Shown: piece by piece, positions 35,968 through 44,585 of the stretch
How positions within the stretch are numbered: position 1 is the first letter of the stretch
Layout of the letters: every line of letters starts with the position of its first letter
NCBI RefSeq assembly: GCF_002835935.1
Contig: NZ_PJCF01000005.1
Location: forward strand, 186,001 to 250,000
Direction: 5' to 3'
Length of the DNA stretch: 64,000 nt
Source: Paraglaciecola sp. MB-3u-78
GTDB lineage: Bacteria; Pseudomonadota; Gammaproteobacteria; Enterobacterales; Alteromonadaceae
The notes under the pieces: model-generated
What the model was told of the DNA's origin: nothing
What the model saw: the letters and a program-made list of their open reading frames with translations, nothing else
The model's database searches: none
Position numbers and translations under genes: made by a program

Positions 35968-37281
35968 ATGACAGACAGTCAGGACAAGTTAACCCCGTCA
36001 GATGCAGCAAAGCTGGCAGAGTTGGAAAAACAATTAGCTAAAGAAAAGACGGCTAGTCCCTTAACAAAAAACAAGCAGGCCTCATCGTCATCGAATAAAA
36101 GTATGGAAAATCAGCCAACCAAACCTAGCGATCCCTTAGAGAAAGCAACCAGCCATAAAAGCAGTAAAAGTACGGCGTCTTCTATTCCACGTAAACCCGC
36201 TACTGCATCTAAAGGGAACACTGGCGTATTGTGGTTTTTCACTATCATTAATTTATTGCTACTGGCCGCCATCATTGGTGCAGGTTACTGGGCATGGCTG
36301 GGGTGGCAAACACAAAGCCAACAACAAACTGATGTTTTAGCTGCCCAGCAAACGAGTCTGGATCAACAGCAAATCAGCCTTGAGCAGAAACAAAGTGACA
36401 TCGCTGATTCTATTGCCTCCAACCAACTGGCGAAGGGTGATCTAGAACAACAAAACCAAGCATTACAGATAAGTATGCAAAGCCTGATTGAACAATTCCA
36501 ACTTACCAGTGCACAAGTGCAAACCAATCAGCGTAACCTAGCCGATGTATCGGGTCGTAGACCTGCGGATTGGTTATTGGCCGAAGCTGATTTCCTGATA
36601 CGTATGGCAGGGCGCAAACTCTGGTTAGAACATGATGTTAAAACTGCCACCATGATGTTGCAATCTGCCCAGAGTCGTCTTCAAGATTTAGACGATCCTA
36701 GTTTGTTACCTATACGGGCAGCGCTGGCAGAGGATGTACAAGCCCTGCAACAAATGAATCCAGTTTCAACTAGCTCTATCGCATTGGCTTTAGGTGCCAT
36801 GCTAAAACAAGTAGATAACTTACCTTTAGCTTTCTTTAAAAAGCCTGAGGCAGAAGCAGTTGATGATACCGTCACAGGATCTATTGATGATTGGCGCTCA
36901 AATTTAGCCCGTAACTGGCGAGAGGCCACAAAGAATTTTTTTAGTTTTAAAAAGGTGACTGCCGACATCAAACCTTTTATGTCTGAGCAACAACAATGGT
37001 TATCTAAAGAGCAGCTCAAGTTTGCCTTGCTGCGAGGGCAAATAGCCGTCTTACAAGAAAACTCAACGCTTTATCAGCAGTCGATACAAACCGCGTTTGG
37101 ATTATTAATTGAGTCATTCGATACTGAAAAAGACAGTGTTGTTCAATTTACTGATAGCCTTAGCAACCTACAAAGGACTGACTTTGAAAAAACTTATCCT
37201 AAGCAGTTTAATGTCGCACCATTACTGCAAGATGTAATCGAACAACGCTTAAATAGCCGTTTTGTAAACGGAAATAACTAA
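35968..37281 (+). CDS. hemX: HemX-like membrane protein
   Basis: HemX-family protein of 437 aa. A basic, Ser/Lys-rich cytoplasmic N-terminal region (1-85) precedes a single transmembrane helix (about 88-112, VLWFFTIINLLLLAAIIGAGYWAW). A Gln-rich coiled coil follows (about 120-185), then the conserved domain (RRPADWLLAEADFLIRMAGRKLWLEHD). The role in heme synthesis is not well defined; earlier annotation as a methyltransferase does not fit. It lies between hemD and hemY with gaps of 0 and 2 nt. Confidence 0.92.
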   Translation: MTDSQDKLTPSDAAKLAELEKQLAKEKTASPLTKNKQASSSSNKSMENQPTKPSDPLEKATSHKSSKSTASSIPRKPATASKGNTGVLWFFTIINLLLLAAIIGAGYWAWLGWQTQSQQQTDVLAAQQTSLDQQQISLEQKQSDIADSIASNQLAKGDLEQQNQALQISMQSLIEQFQLTSAQVQTNQRNLADVSGRRPADWLLAEADFLIRMAGRKLWLEHDVKTATMMLQSAQSRLQDLDDPSLLPIRAALAEDVQALQQMNPVSTSSIALALGAMLKQVDNLPLAFFKKPEAEAVDDTVTGSIDDWRSNLARNWREATKNFFSFKKVTADIKPFMSEQQQWLSKEQLKFALLRGQIAVLQENSTLYQQSIQTAFGLLIESFDTEKDSVVQFTDSLSNLQRTDFEKTYPKQFNVAPLLQDVIEQRLNSRFVNGNN

Positions 37282-37283
37282 TC

Positions 37284-38459
37284 ATGAGTCATCTAATTAG
37301 AATTTTTCTGGTCTTAGTTCTGTTACTGATAGGTGTCGTCATTGCTGCAATGATTTTCGACGATAGTGGTTATGTTATGGTCGAATTTAACGGCTGGGTA
37401 GTCGAGATGAATGTCTGGTCACTTTGCTTATCGCTGATTGCTATTTTTGTCGGTTTAATGCTCATCAACTTATTGATTAAAACTTCTCTGGCCGCTGCTT
37501 CTGGTTCGAAAAATTGGTTAGGTAACTGGGGTGATCGTAAAAAGAAAAAAGCCTTTACTGCTGGTTTGATAGCTTTGGCTGAAACCAATTATCTGCTTGC
37601 CCAAGAAAATTTCAAAAAGATTGAAAATGAAGATTTTGATGGGATTAATTTGTTAGCCGCAGCTGAAGTGGAAATGCAACTGGGGCAACCTGAACAAGCT
37701 AAAAGTTATTGGCGTTTGGCTACAACCTATGAAAAGTCGACCTTGGCAGCTAATTTATGCTTAATTCGTGATGCCTTGCAACACCATCAGTCAGATGAAG
37801 CGATCACACTTATTCAAAGTCTAAGTGAGAAACAGCAAGCTCAAACACCGGTACTAAAACTCTGGGCACAAGCACTGGGTCAAGCAGGCAAATGGCTAGA
37901 GTTAAAAGGCAAGTTAAAAGGCTGGAAAAAAGCACTAGGTAACGATTACGAACCTTTAATGCAGCAGGCCTCAAAAGGTCACTTTGCAGAAATCGCCAGT
38001 AAGGAAGGGGCTGGCCAGCTAACACAAAACTGGAAGTCGTTACCACGAACCACACGCAAAGATCCTGCACAGCAAGCTGCATATATACAGCAGCTTATTG
38101 ATCAAGGCATGCATGGGGATGCAGAACTTGCTTTGGTGGAATACCAAAAATCTGCACCTCATCCACTCCTGATACCTTTGTTCAAGCTCATTAAATTGCC
38201 CAACCCAACCGCAGCAATTAAAACACTAGAGTCTTGGCTGAAACAAGATGGTTTAAATGTCGAACTATTATCCGCTTTAGGACATATTGCGTTTAACGCA
38301 AATGACAAACTATTAGCAGAAAAAGCGTTAGCTAAGGCGATTAAATTGGGTAATCGACGGGAAGATTTAGTTTTGATGGCAAGTATAAAAGAGTCACAAG
38401 ACGATCAACAACAAGCCCTACAGTTGTATAAGCAGAGTATGGGAACTCACGAAAATTAA
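37284..38459 (+). CDS. hemY: HemY-like TPR membrane protein
   Basis: Proteobacterial HemY of 391 aa (not protoporphyrinogen oxidase). Two N-terminal membrane helices (about 5-25 and 43-65) precede tetratricopeptide-like helical repeats to the end (AETNYLLAQENFKKIE, AAAEVEMQLGQPEQAKSYWRLA, ALGHIAFNANDKLLAEKALAKAIKLG). It is thought to act with HemX in late heme synthesis or its regulation. Last of the four hem genes; the phosphodiesterase gene begins 16 nt later and may belong to the same transcript. Confidence 0.92.
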   Translation: MSHLIRIFLVLVLLLIGVVIAAMIFDDSGYVMVEFNGWVVEMNVWSLCLSLIAIFVGLMLINLLIKTSLAAASGSKNWLGNWGDRKKKKAFTAGLIALAETNYLLAQENFKKIENEDFDGINLLAAAEVEMQLGQPEQAKSYWRLATTYEKSTLAANLCLIRDALQHHQSDEAITLIQSLSEKQQAQTPVLKLWAQALGQAGKWLELKGKLKGWKKALGNDYEPLMQQASKGHFAEIASKEGAGQLTQNWKSLPRTTRKDPAQQAAYIQQLIDQGMHGDAELALVEYQKSAPHPLLIPLFKLIKLPNPTAAIKTLESWLKQDGLNVELLSALGHIAFNANDKLLAEKALAKAIKLGNRREDLVLMASIKESQDDQQQALQLYKQSMGTHEN

Positions 38460-38474
38460 CCTAAGGTTAAATGA

Positions 38475-39521
38475 TTGCAGTTAAATAAACACACTTTTGC
38501 TGGTTTGCAGCTCAAACAAATATGCTTCTGTGTATTTTTATTTGTTCTATCGTGTCGTTTACAGGCTGCACAACCTTTAACAGCAACTGAAGCCTCACCC
38601 ATATTTGAGCTAGTCACTTTAGGTGACGCTGGTGGTATTCAAGATGGCAATCTTAGCGCTTTTTTATTCAGAGCTTTATCAGAACCTAACTATATTGCCC
38701 TAGATGCAGGTACTGTGATTAACGGCATCAATGTATCGCTGGCTAACAATGCTTTTAAAGACGTAGCGCTAAATGCAGATAAAAAGTTGTCCCTAACAGG
38801 CAATATTCTACAGCATCACATCAAAGGTTATTTGATTAGCCATGGTCACCTAGATCATGTTGCAGGACTATTGATTGCAGCGCCAGACGACAGTAACAAA
38901 CCTATTTATGCACTTAAGTCAGTTAACCAAACCATTATGGATAGCTATTTCAATTGGAAAGCTTGGCCGAATTTTACAAATAAAGGTATACCGCCTTTTT
39001 TAAATACATACCAAGTCATAGACCTAGTTCCTCAGCAAAGTATCAGTCTGCAAAACACCCAGCTAAAAGTCACTGCATTCAGCCTTAGCCACTCTGTTGA
39101 GTCAACTGCATTTGTGATTGAATTCCAAGATAACTTGTTTGTGTACTTTGGCGACACCGGCCCAGACGAAGTCGAGAAACAAGAAAAACTTGCAACTATT
39201 TGGCACTACCTAGCCAAGCAAATGCAAACGAAAAAGCTGAGAGGGTTAGTGATAGAAGTATCATTTGATAATCAACAACCTGATAATCTTCTATTTGGTC
39301 ATTTAACCCCAAAATGGTTAATGTCAGAACTCACTTATTTCTATTCGTTGGTAGAACAAAAAGAGCAGTTTCAGTCTATGGGTGTCATCATCAGCCATAT
39401 TAAATACAGTCTAAAAAGTGGTCTTGATCCTAGAGATAAAATTCAACAAGAACTGCAACAAGGAAATACGCTAGGTTTCAACTTTATACTTGCTAAACAG
39501 GGGCGACGAATTATATTGTAG
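38475..39521 (+). CDS. cpdP: Metallo-beta-lactamase-fold class II cyclic-nucleotide phosphodiesterase
   Basis: Protein of 348 aa, start TTG 38475, with a signal-like hydrophobic N terminus (ICFCVFLFVLSCRLQAAQ). The metal motif ISHGHLDHVAGL near 119 and SHSVESTAFVIEF, YFGDTGPDEVEKQ and IEVSFDNQQPDNLLFGHLTPKWL place it in the class II cAMP phosphodiesterase (PDE1/CpdP) family, which includes periplasmic enzymes. It should hydrolyse cAMP or related 3',5'-cyclic nucleotides outside the cytoplasm. Symbol by family, not by experiment. Confidence 0.8.
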   Translation: MQLNKHTFAGLQLKQICFCVFLFVLSCRLQAAQPLTATEASPIFELVTLGDAGGIQDGNLSAFLFRALSEPNYIALDAGTVINGINVSLANNAFKDVALNADKKLSLTGNILQHHIKGYLISHGHLDHVAGLLIAAPDDSNKPIYALKSVNQTIMDSYFNWKAWPNFTNKGIPPFLNTYQVIDLVPQQSISLQNTQLKVTAFSLSHSVESTAFVIEFQDNLFVYFGDTGPDEVEKQEKLATIWHYLAKQMQTKKLRGLVIEVSFDNQQPDNLLFGHLTPKWLMSELTYFYSLVEQKEQFQSMGVIISHIKYSLKSGLDPRDKIQQELQQGNTLGFNFILAKQGRRIIL

Positions 39522-40014
39522 TAGGCATAAGTATCTTATTTTAAATATGTTATTAAAAAAATTAAAAATCACATCCGGTTACCTAATAATGATACCAGCC
39601 CATATCTTTATACTTAATCTTTACGGTGTAATTTTAATTTGATTATATTCGATTTAATTTGCCCTATTTGCATAATGATTTGTCAATATTGCCGATACCT
39701 CAATATTGGTCTGTATCATAGGTTAGTCACTTGTAAGAGATGAAAATCATAAAATACAGCTAACACCTCTGCGTGACGTTCTATGAAAAATCTAAGTGTT
39801 CTTTTATCAGGCAACCCCAGAATAAAACCAAATAAAAGTGGTAAAAGCGGCATAATTCATTAGAATCACCGCTCGCTTAATCAAGCTGATTGGGTGTTGT
39901 AAATGTGGCGTCTAATGTAGACTAGCTAATATGTCTCCACGATGATGAGCACCCAACTCCACATTTTTGTCGAGTTGATCAGTCAGACGTAGTGATGCAG
40001 CTAAATAGACTGAC
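39522..40014. other. AT-rich intergenic region before the tRNA locus
   Basis: About 490 bp between the phosphodiesterase gene and the tRNA relic. AT-rich, no open frame of note, no clear terminator or repeat. A minus-strand frame at 39912-40157 is only the complement of the tRNA region. Confidence 0.55.
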
Positions 40015-40060
40015 GGAACCCATAGCTCAGTTAGATACAGCGCAGCCTTTAAAGGCTGAC
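40015..40060 (+). pseudogene. 5'-half tRNA relic
   Basis: About 46 nt that align with the first half of the following tRNA-Arg: an acceptor-like start, TAGCTCAGTTAGATA as D-arm and an anticodon-stem-like hairpin AGCCTTTAAAGGCT. The T-arm and 3' end are absent. It ends 13 nt before the intact tRNA. Probably a leftover from duplication or earlier integration at this tRNA. Confidence 0.5.
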
Positions 40061-40072
40061 TAGATTTTATAT

Positions 40073-40149
40073 GCACCCGTAGCTCAGTTGGATAGAGTAT
40101 CGGCCTCCGAAGCCGAGGGTCGCGCGTTCGAATCGCGCCGGGTGCACCA
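40073..40149 (+). tRNA. tRNA-Arg (anticodon CCG)
   Basis: 77-nt tRNA with encoded CCA. Acceptor GCACCCG/CGGGTGC pairs fully, D-stem GCTC/GAGT, anticodon stem TCGGC/GCCGA with loop CTCCGAA (anticodon CCG), T-stem GCGCG/CGCGC with TTCGAAT. It reads codon CGG. An integrase gene lies 399 bp downstream facing it, so its 3' end is the likely attachment site of the island. Confidence 0.96.
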
Positions 40150-40547
40150 TACTTCAATGGCTTTAATTGGTAGTAAGCACTAACTAAATATAATTCGTGG
40201 CTATGTCGTGTCCAAATTAAAAATTATCCATCTTATTTAGTACACTTTTTATCTCTTACCAATAACGACTGAACCATAGTCTTTTTCATTTTCAAATAGA
40301 CTAATAGACGTAGCCGCTTAGGAGCGTTAGTTTCGGCCTGAACCTATGAAGAACGCAAAAATCACAAAGAACAGGTAAAAAAATCCCTGACTGATGATGA
40401 CAGTGATTTTTTTAACATTCCGGCTTACGAGCGATTTAAAGAGTCAGCTCGTTAAAAAATGTTTTCAGCTTTGTGTTAGTGTGAATTTACATCATAACTC
40501 GCCCCTCAAATACTAAAACTCTAAATGGTTTTTATTGGACACTTAAC
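40150..40547. other. Junction region between tRNA and integrase
   Basis: About 400 bp without a complete gene. A 37-codon plus-strand frame at 40342-40455 has no start codon and reads like the end of a small hydrophilic protein (KKSLTDDDSDFFNIPAYERF near its end). It may be a gene tail cut by integration. No other feature seen. Confidence 0.45.
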
Positions 40548-41720
40548 TTAATTCACGTCTCCGATTACATTTGAAAACATGCGATTTGCAGCTGACCCGT
40601 CTTGTCTAGTTAGGTTTGGTACATATCGAGAATAAACTCGAAAAAGCATTTCAGTATTTGCATGACCCATCTGATTCGCTATCCACTCAGGGCTTTCTCC
40701 TGATTCCAACCATAAGGTAGCTGCCGTATGCCTCATCTGATAGGGATTACGCTTTTCTAGATTAACAGAACGAAGTAATGGGTACCAAACGCGCTTTGTT
40801 ACACCATTATGACTCAGCGGATTGCCTTCTTGATTAATGAACACGTAAACATAGTTGCTCGTTCTTAATTTCATTCGTAAAAATGCTTCATAAACCGGTT
40901 GGCTCATTTGAATATCACGCTGACTGAAATCATTTTTTGTATAGTTGGTTTCCCCTTCAACTATAGTTTCACGGATCTTAATTTTACGGTTTTCAAAGTC
41001 AACGTACTTCCATTTTAAACCATCTACTTCACCAGTGCGCATTCCAGTGAAAAAGCGGATAAGAAAATAATCCCTAAAATCTTCACGGCAATTCTGTAAA
41101 ATCAGATTGATTTCATCGGGTCTAAACGGCTTTATATCGGTTTTCGGTACTTTTAATGGCTTTATTCCTCTATAAGAGGAAATAAAACCAAAGCGTTCGG
41201 CCGCTTCTGTAAGCACTGCACGTAAAAGCTTCATATGTTTGTTAACATGTGCCGGAGCTAAAGGATCACCATTTCTTTTCTTTAAGCTGCAAATATAAGT
41301 GCGAAAAGCGAGAACTTGCTGTTTCGTCACTTTATCAATCTGGATATCCCCAAAAAATGGAATAATTCTGTTTTGAATTATATGGGTGACAGACACCGTA
41401 TAACCCTTCCGCCATTGGACTTTGTTTTCTTCAAACCATAGTTCGCAAAAATCCTTTACTAAAGGAACTTGCTCAGAGAAGTTAGCCGTAGCTTTGGCAA
41501 TACCCTCAATTTTTTTAAGCATTGGGCTATTAGGGAATGTAGAGGCATAATCAAATTGCCCTAGCAGTATTTCAGCCTGAATTTTGTCTAAAGCGACTTG
41601 CATCCGCTTACGATTTGCCGGAGATTCTTTTAGGTCACTTTGTTCTCGACATCGTACATTTCTAAAACAAAAATTAAAGTACAGTTTCCCCGTGTCTTGC
41701 CTTACTCCAATGCTAGCCAT
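40548..41720 (-). CDS. int: Tyrosine recombinase (island integrase)
   Basis: Integrase of 390 aa. N-terminal Arm-type and core-binding regions (about 1-180) precede the catalytic domain: Arg I in FFTGMRTGEVDGLKW near 230, the Arg-His box YQMRHTAATLW near 330 with Tyr where His is usual, GHAN and the nucleophile Tyr in LFRVYSRYVP near 368. It faces the tRNA-Arg gene, the standard layout for an island integrated at a tRNA 3' end. Its first 8 nt overlap a 55-aa gene upstream on the same strand, suggesting coupled translation. Confidence 0.93.
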   Translation of the reverse strand: MASIGVRQDTGKLYFNFCFRNVRCREQSDLKESPANRKRMQVALDKIQAEILLGQFDYASTFPNSPMLKKIEGIAKATANFSEQVPLVKDFCELWFEENKVQWRKGYTVSVTHIIQNRIIPFFGDIQIDKVTKQQVLAFRTYICSLKKRNGDPLAPAHVNKHMKLLRAVLTEAAERFGFISSYRGIKPLKVPKTDIKPFRPDEINLILQNCREDFRDYFLIRFFTGMRTGEVDGLKWKYVDFENRKIKIRETIVEGETNYTKNDFSQRDIQMSQPVYEAFLRMKLRTSNYVYVFINQEGNPLSHNGVTKRVWYPLLRSVNLEKRNPYQMRHTAATLWLESGESPEWIANQMGHANTEMLFRVYSRYVPNLTRQDGSAANRMFSNVIGDVN

Positions 41721-41880
41721 GACTTAGTCCTCCACTAGTCATTTGCATCCCGATGACTTGCATTGAAAATTTTCGCATGTCTTTTAGAAAGACTGGATCT
41801 CCAGGACGCTCGCCAATTGTGCGAGTGCCAGATTTTATTCCCTTGGACGATACGGAGGTTGTCAAATAAGCTTGATTCAT
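41713..41880 (-). CDS. Small protein upstream of integrase
   Basis: A 55-aa frame from ATG 41878-41880, with AGGGGATT upstream, to a stop overlapping the integrase start by 8 nt. It begins MNQAYLTTSVSSKG and contains RTIGERPGDPVFLKDMRKF. No family recognised. The tight overlap with int and its own ribosome-binding site argue that it is real and co-translated, possibly an excisionase-like or control protein; that role is a guess. Confidence 0.5.
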   Translation of the reverse strand: MNQAYLTTSVSSKGIKSGTRTIGERPGDPVFLKDMRKFSMQVIGMQMTSGGLSHG

Positions 41881-41911
41881 ACATAATCCCCTACTACTTA
41901 AAAGAGTGTTT

Positions 41912-41981
41912 TTGATTCCCTAGAGACACAATATTATAATCAAGAGGTGATTGTCAAGTTTTTTTGACTCTCTAGAGGCTC
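41912..41981. promoter_or_regulatory. Divergent promoter and repeated operator between int and XRE genes
   Basis: Two copies of TTGAnTCnCTAGAGnCnC at 41912-41929 and 41964-41981, 52 bp apart. The first overlaps a good promoter for the XRE gene: TTGATT (41912-41917), 17 bp, TATAAT (41935-41940). On the other strand a TTGACA (41952-41957) points toward the integrase operon. The layout is that of a small repressor-controlled switch. Confidence 0.55.
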
Positions 41982-41997
41982 ATTATGGTTCTTATAA

Positions 41998-42198
41998 ATG
42001 ATAAAATGTAGCTTATCCACGCTTATGGGCGCAAAGCGACTTAAGATCTCAGATGTTGTTAGAGACACTGGAATCAATAGAAGCACGGTGAACCGGCTTT
42101 TCCATGAAACAACTTCTCGCATTGATTTTGAGACGCTTGAAATACTTTGTAAGTATTTGGAGTGTGATGTCAGTGACTTTTTGGAAATTACTGATTAA
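41998..42198 (+). CDS. Small XRE-family (Cro/CI-type) regulator
   Basis: Protein of 66 aa that is almost entirely an HTH_3/XRE domain: LMGAKRLKISDVVRDTGINRSTVNRLFHE with the recognition helix near 27-36, ending FETLEILCKYLECDVSDFLEI. Such minimal repressors control integrase or toxin genes. Divergent from int and its small upstream gene, with repeated sites between. It probably represses one or both promoters. The stop at 42198 is followed by IS630-derived sequence. Confidence 0.85.
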   Translation: MIKCSLSTLMGAKRLKISDVVRDTGINRSTVNRLFHETTSRIDFETLEILCKYLECDVSDFLEITD

Positions 42199-42312
42199 CA
42201 ACAGGAGATTTCAATAAATGTTATTGGCTTTAGATTGCGGAGATAATGTTGAATTAAAAACTTAAATAGGCGTGTTCAAACAAGCGCTGCAATATAAAAT
42301 TATCAATCCTTT

Positions 42313-42675
42313 TTGCTGCAATCGGCTATTTCTCATTTTCTCGAGGGTGAAAATCGAGTTCGAATTTCTCGTATCCTCAAAGTCAGTAGGTGTAGTGTCA
42401 ATAAATGGGTGGCCAATTATTTATCAGATGGCTTGCCAGCGTTGGAAGCCAAAAAAGCCAAAGGACAGCCTTGCCCTTTGTCTATAAAACAGCGGGAACA
42501 ACTATCAGATTATATTGATAAGCAAAGTCGTAGTACGAAAGGAGGTCGCTTAACCGGTAAAGCCATTCGAGCCTATATCTCTGAGCAATTTCAAATAAAT
42601 TACCATCCTAACGCGGTATATAAACTGCTTCATCGATTGGGCTTTAGTTGGATCACCAGAATATTAACAACGTGA
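42313..42675 (+). pseudogene. IS630-family transposase remnant (N-terminal part)
   Basis: A 120-codon frame from TTG 42313 matching the N-terminal helix-turn-helix half of IS630 transposases: ISRILKVSRCSVNKWVANYLSDGLPALEA, then KGGRLTGKAIRAYISEQFQINYHPNAVYKLLHRLGFSW. The DDE catalytic domain is missing and the frame ends soon after the WIT segment. No terminal repeats or target duplication seen. A dead relic at the island's left side. Confidence 0.8.
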
Positions 42676-42763
42676 CAATTAGTTTTTATATCCGAGTATG
42701 AGGGACATTCATATATTGCATCCTCTTTTAAGTGCCCGCTCGGATATGAATGTGTGCCATTAA

Positions 42764-42928
42764 TTAGGTTAAAAGAGAGTCCTTTTTTATAATCCTAATG
42801 TCTGCATAGTGATATCTCGCTAATGGATCTTTATTATCCCAATTTGTGGGCATTTTATTTTTTAAACCAAGGTTATTCAGAATAGCGTCCTCCTCATTGG
42901 TGAGAACACAAGCAACTCTTAACTGCAT
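42764..42928 (-). CDS. Small hypothetical protein
   Basis: A 54-aa frame starting at ATG 42926-42928 with AAGGAG 10 nt upstream, a convincing ribosome-binding site. The product starts MQLRVACVLTNEEDAILNNL and ends with DIRIIKKDSLLT. It is soluble and mixed in charge with one Cys. I recognise no family. It could be a small island gene or the surviving start of a larger one. It lies alone between IS relics. Confidence 0.45.
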   Translation of the reverse strand: MQLRVACVLTNEEDAILNNLGLKNKMPTNWDNKDPLARYHYADIRIIKKDSLLT

Positions 42929-43144
42929 CGATAGGCACTCCTTGTTAATAAGTCGCCCATCATCTAAACAACTACTGCTTTACCGCATCCATATTTTGGA
43001 TGACCACTTGATGTGTTCTGGGATCGGCCGCAACTAAATTGATGTCTATTCGCATCATCTGCATAAGGGTACTGCCAAGTTAACGAGCAGACTCAGAAAC
43101 GTACGATAATCAGAGCATGAAAATTTTATATTCATGCTGGATAT

Positions 43145-43336
43145 CGCTATCAACCCCAAATTATCAGTCAGACCGTGTGGTTTTATCGTAGATTTATACT
43201 TAGCTTCTGTGACATCGAAGAATTGCTGGCAGCAAGAGGTATTTACGTCAGCTACGAAACCATCAGAAACTGGTGCCATAAATTCGGCCAAAGGTATTGT
43301 AGCCAAATTAGGAAAAACCGAGGGAATGTAGATTGA
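43145..43336 (+). pseudogene. IS6-family transposase remnant
   Basis: From about 43145 the plus strand reads an internal piece of an IS6/IS26-type transposase: QSDRVWFYRRFILSFCDIEE, LLAARGIYVSYETIRNWCHKFGQRYCSQIRKNRG, ending at TGA 43334-43336. This corresponds to the region just before the DDE domain. Both ends of the gene are missing. Confidence 0.8.
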
Positions 43337-43549
43337 CAATTAAAGTCTCATACTGCGGGCGAAAATTTCAGGCACTGAAGTTTGGCAGCACGAATATATA
43401 GTTAGAAAATATTATACTATTATGTTGTACCTAATGTTGACCGCATAAAGTCGGCTCTTTCAGAAACAAAAATGTATCATACTTTGAATTGGTCTTGACT
43501 ATCCAATAGTGGGTAAGGTTAGGGTATAAGCGAAAACAAGTCCTATTAA

Positions 43550-43563
43550 ACAAACATGTTTGT
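43550..43563. promoter_or_regulatory. Palindrome upstream of brxR
   Basis: Perfect 14-bp palindrome ACAAACATGTTTGT about 100 bp upstream of the brxR start. BrxR proteins are dimeric WYL regulators that bind inverted repeats in their own promoter region, so this is a candidate operator. Confidence 0.45.
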
Positions 43564-43663
43564 AATTGACAACGAGGTCCATGAGTCGTAAATTATCCGC
43601 TAATCAAAATGATTATGTTTTGAAGTTAACGTTAGATGTCGCAGTCGCAGTAGATAGGGAAGT

Positions 43664-44584
43664 ATGCAGAATAACAAACTACAACAACTCAACTTTGCCC
43701 AAAAACGCCGCTTGGCTTTTATCGACTTTTTATTGTTGTTTAAAGGTTCATTTTCCCGTGGTGACTTAACCAATAAATTTGAAATGGGTATGGCCAATGC
43801 AACGCGAGATATTGCGCTGTATCGAGAATTGGCAGCAGATAACTGTGAGTTTGATAATCCCGGCAAGCTCTATCGCCAAAGCAAGCTCTTTAGCCCCTTG
43901 TTTGAACATGACGCCCGTAAAACTCTGGTCAAATTAGCCAATAATATCAGTGATGGTTTTGATGCTATTGGCGATATACAGTTTCCCGTAGAAGCGCCCA
44001 GTCAGCTTAACGTGCCAGACATTTTTATCGTCGCCCGTCTGGTGCAGGCCATACTCAATAATAAATCGGTTAGTGTTATTTATACCTCCTTAAGCAGTGG
44101 TTCAGCCAGTCGTGAGCTGGTGCCGCACAGTATTGTTGATAACGGTCTGCGCTGGCATGTTAGGGCATTTGATCGTAAATCATCTTCGTTTCGCGACTTT
44201 GTACTTACTCGTATCTGCAAGGTAAAAATTCTAAACGACAGTGACGACAACGCGCCAAAACAACATGAAGACAAATTCGAAGATCATCAATGGCAGAGAA
44301 TGATGCCACTGCAACTGATACCACACCCTAACAATGTTCAGTTTCCCACTGCCATCGAGATGGATTATGGCATGAGTGATGGCGTGTTGAATTTGAACGT
44401 CAGGGCCGCTTTGGCCGGTTATTTGTTAAGACGCTGGAACGTGGACTGCACCGATGATGCCAGCTTAATAGGCGGCGAATACCAGCTTTGGCTGCGCAAT
44501 CAGCAAACCCTGTTTGGTGCAGAGAATTTGGCTATAGCACCTGGATATAAATCAAAATCAAAATTAGAAGTAGAGGAAGGGTAG
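43664..44584 (+). CDS. brxR: BREX WYL-domain transcriptional regulator
   Basis: Protein of 306 aa. N-terminal winged helix (1-95: RRLAFIDFLLLFKGSFSRGDLTNKFEMGMANATRDIALYREL), a central WYL domain (about 115-195: SVSVIYTSLSSGSASRELVPHSIVDNGLRWHVRAFDRKSSSFRDFVLTRI) and a C-terminal WCX-like dimerisation region. This is the BrxR plan; BrxR represses BREX operons and may respond to a nucleic-acid-like ligand. ATG 43664 follows AGGGAAGT. The stop is 1 nt before the brxA start, so it is the first gene of the BREX operon. Confidence 0.9.
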   Translation: MQNNKLQQLNFAQKRRLAFIDFLLLFKGSFSRGDLTNKFEMGMANATRDIALYRELAADNCEFDNPGKLYRQSKLFSPLFEHDARKTLVKLANNISDGFDAIGDIQFPVEAPSQLNVPDIFIVARLVQAILNNKSVSVIYTSLSSGSASRELVPHSIVDNGLRWHVRAFDRKSSSFRDFVLTRICKVKILNDSDDNAPKQHEDKFEDHQWQRMMPLQLIPHPNNVQFPTAIEMDYGMSDGVLNLNVRAALAGYLLRRWNVDCTDDASLIGGEYQLWLRNQQTLFGAENLAIAPGYKSKSKLEVEEG

Positions 44585-44585
44585 T

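Larger units (their letters stand above)
42676..43663. other. Decayed region between IS630 relic and brxR
   Basis: Nearly 1 kb with no long gene. It contains a 54-aa minus-strand small gene (42764-42928), a 30-codon minus-strand frame (42972-43064, no good ribosome-binding site), an IS6 transposase relic (43145-43336) and the presumed brxR promoter region with a 14-bp palindrome (43550-43563). Confidence 0.6.

Noticed and set aside
39912-40157. 81-aa minus-strand frame with GAIRTRDPRLRRPILYPTELRV
   Set aside because: This is the common false ORF read from the complement of a tRNA gene.
42972-43064. 30-aa minus-strand frame (MQMMRIDINLVAADPRTHQ...)
   Set aside because: Open and plausible in composition but no ribosome-binding site and no family; too short to claim.
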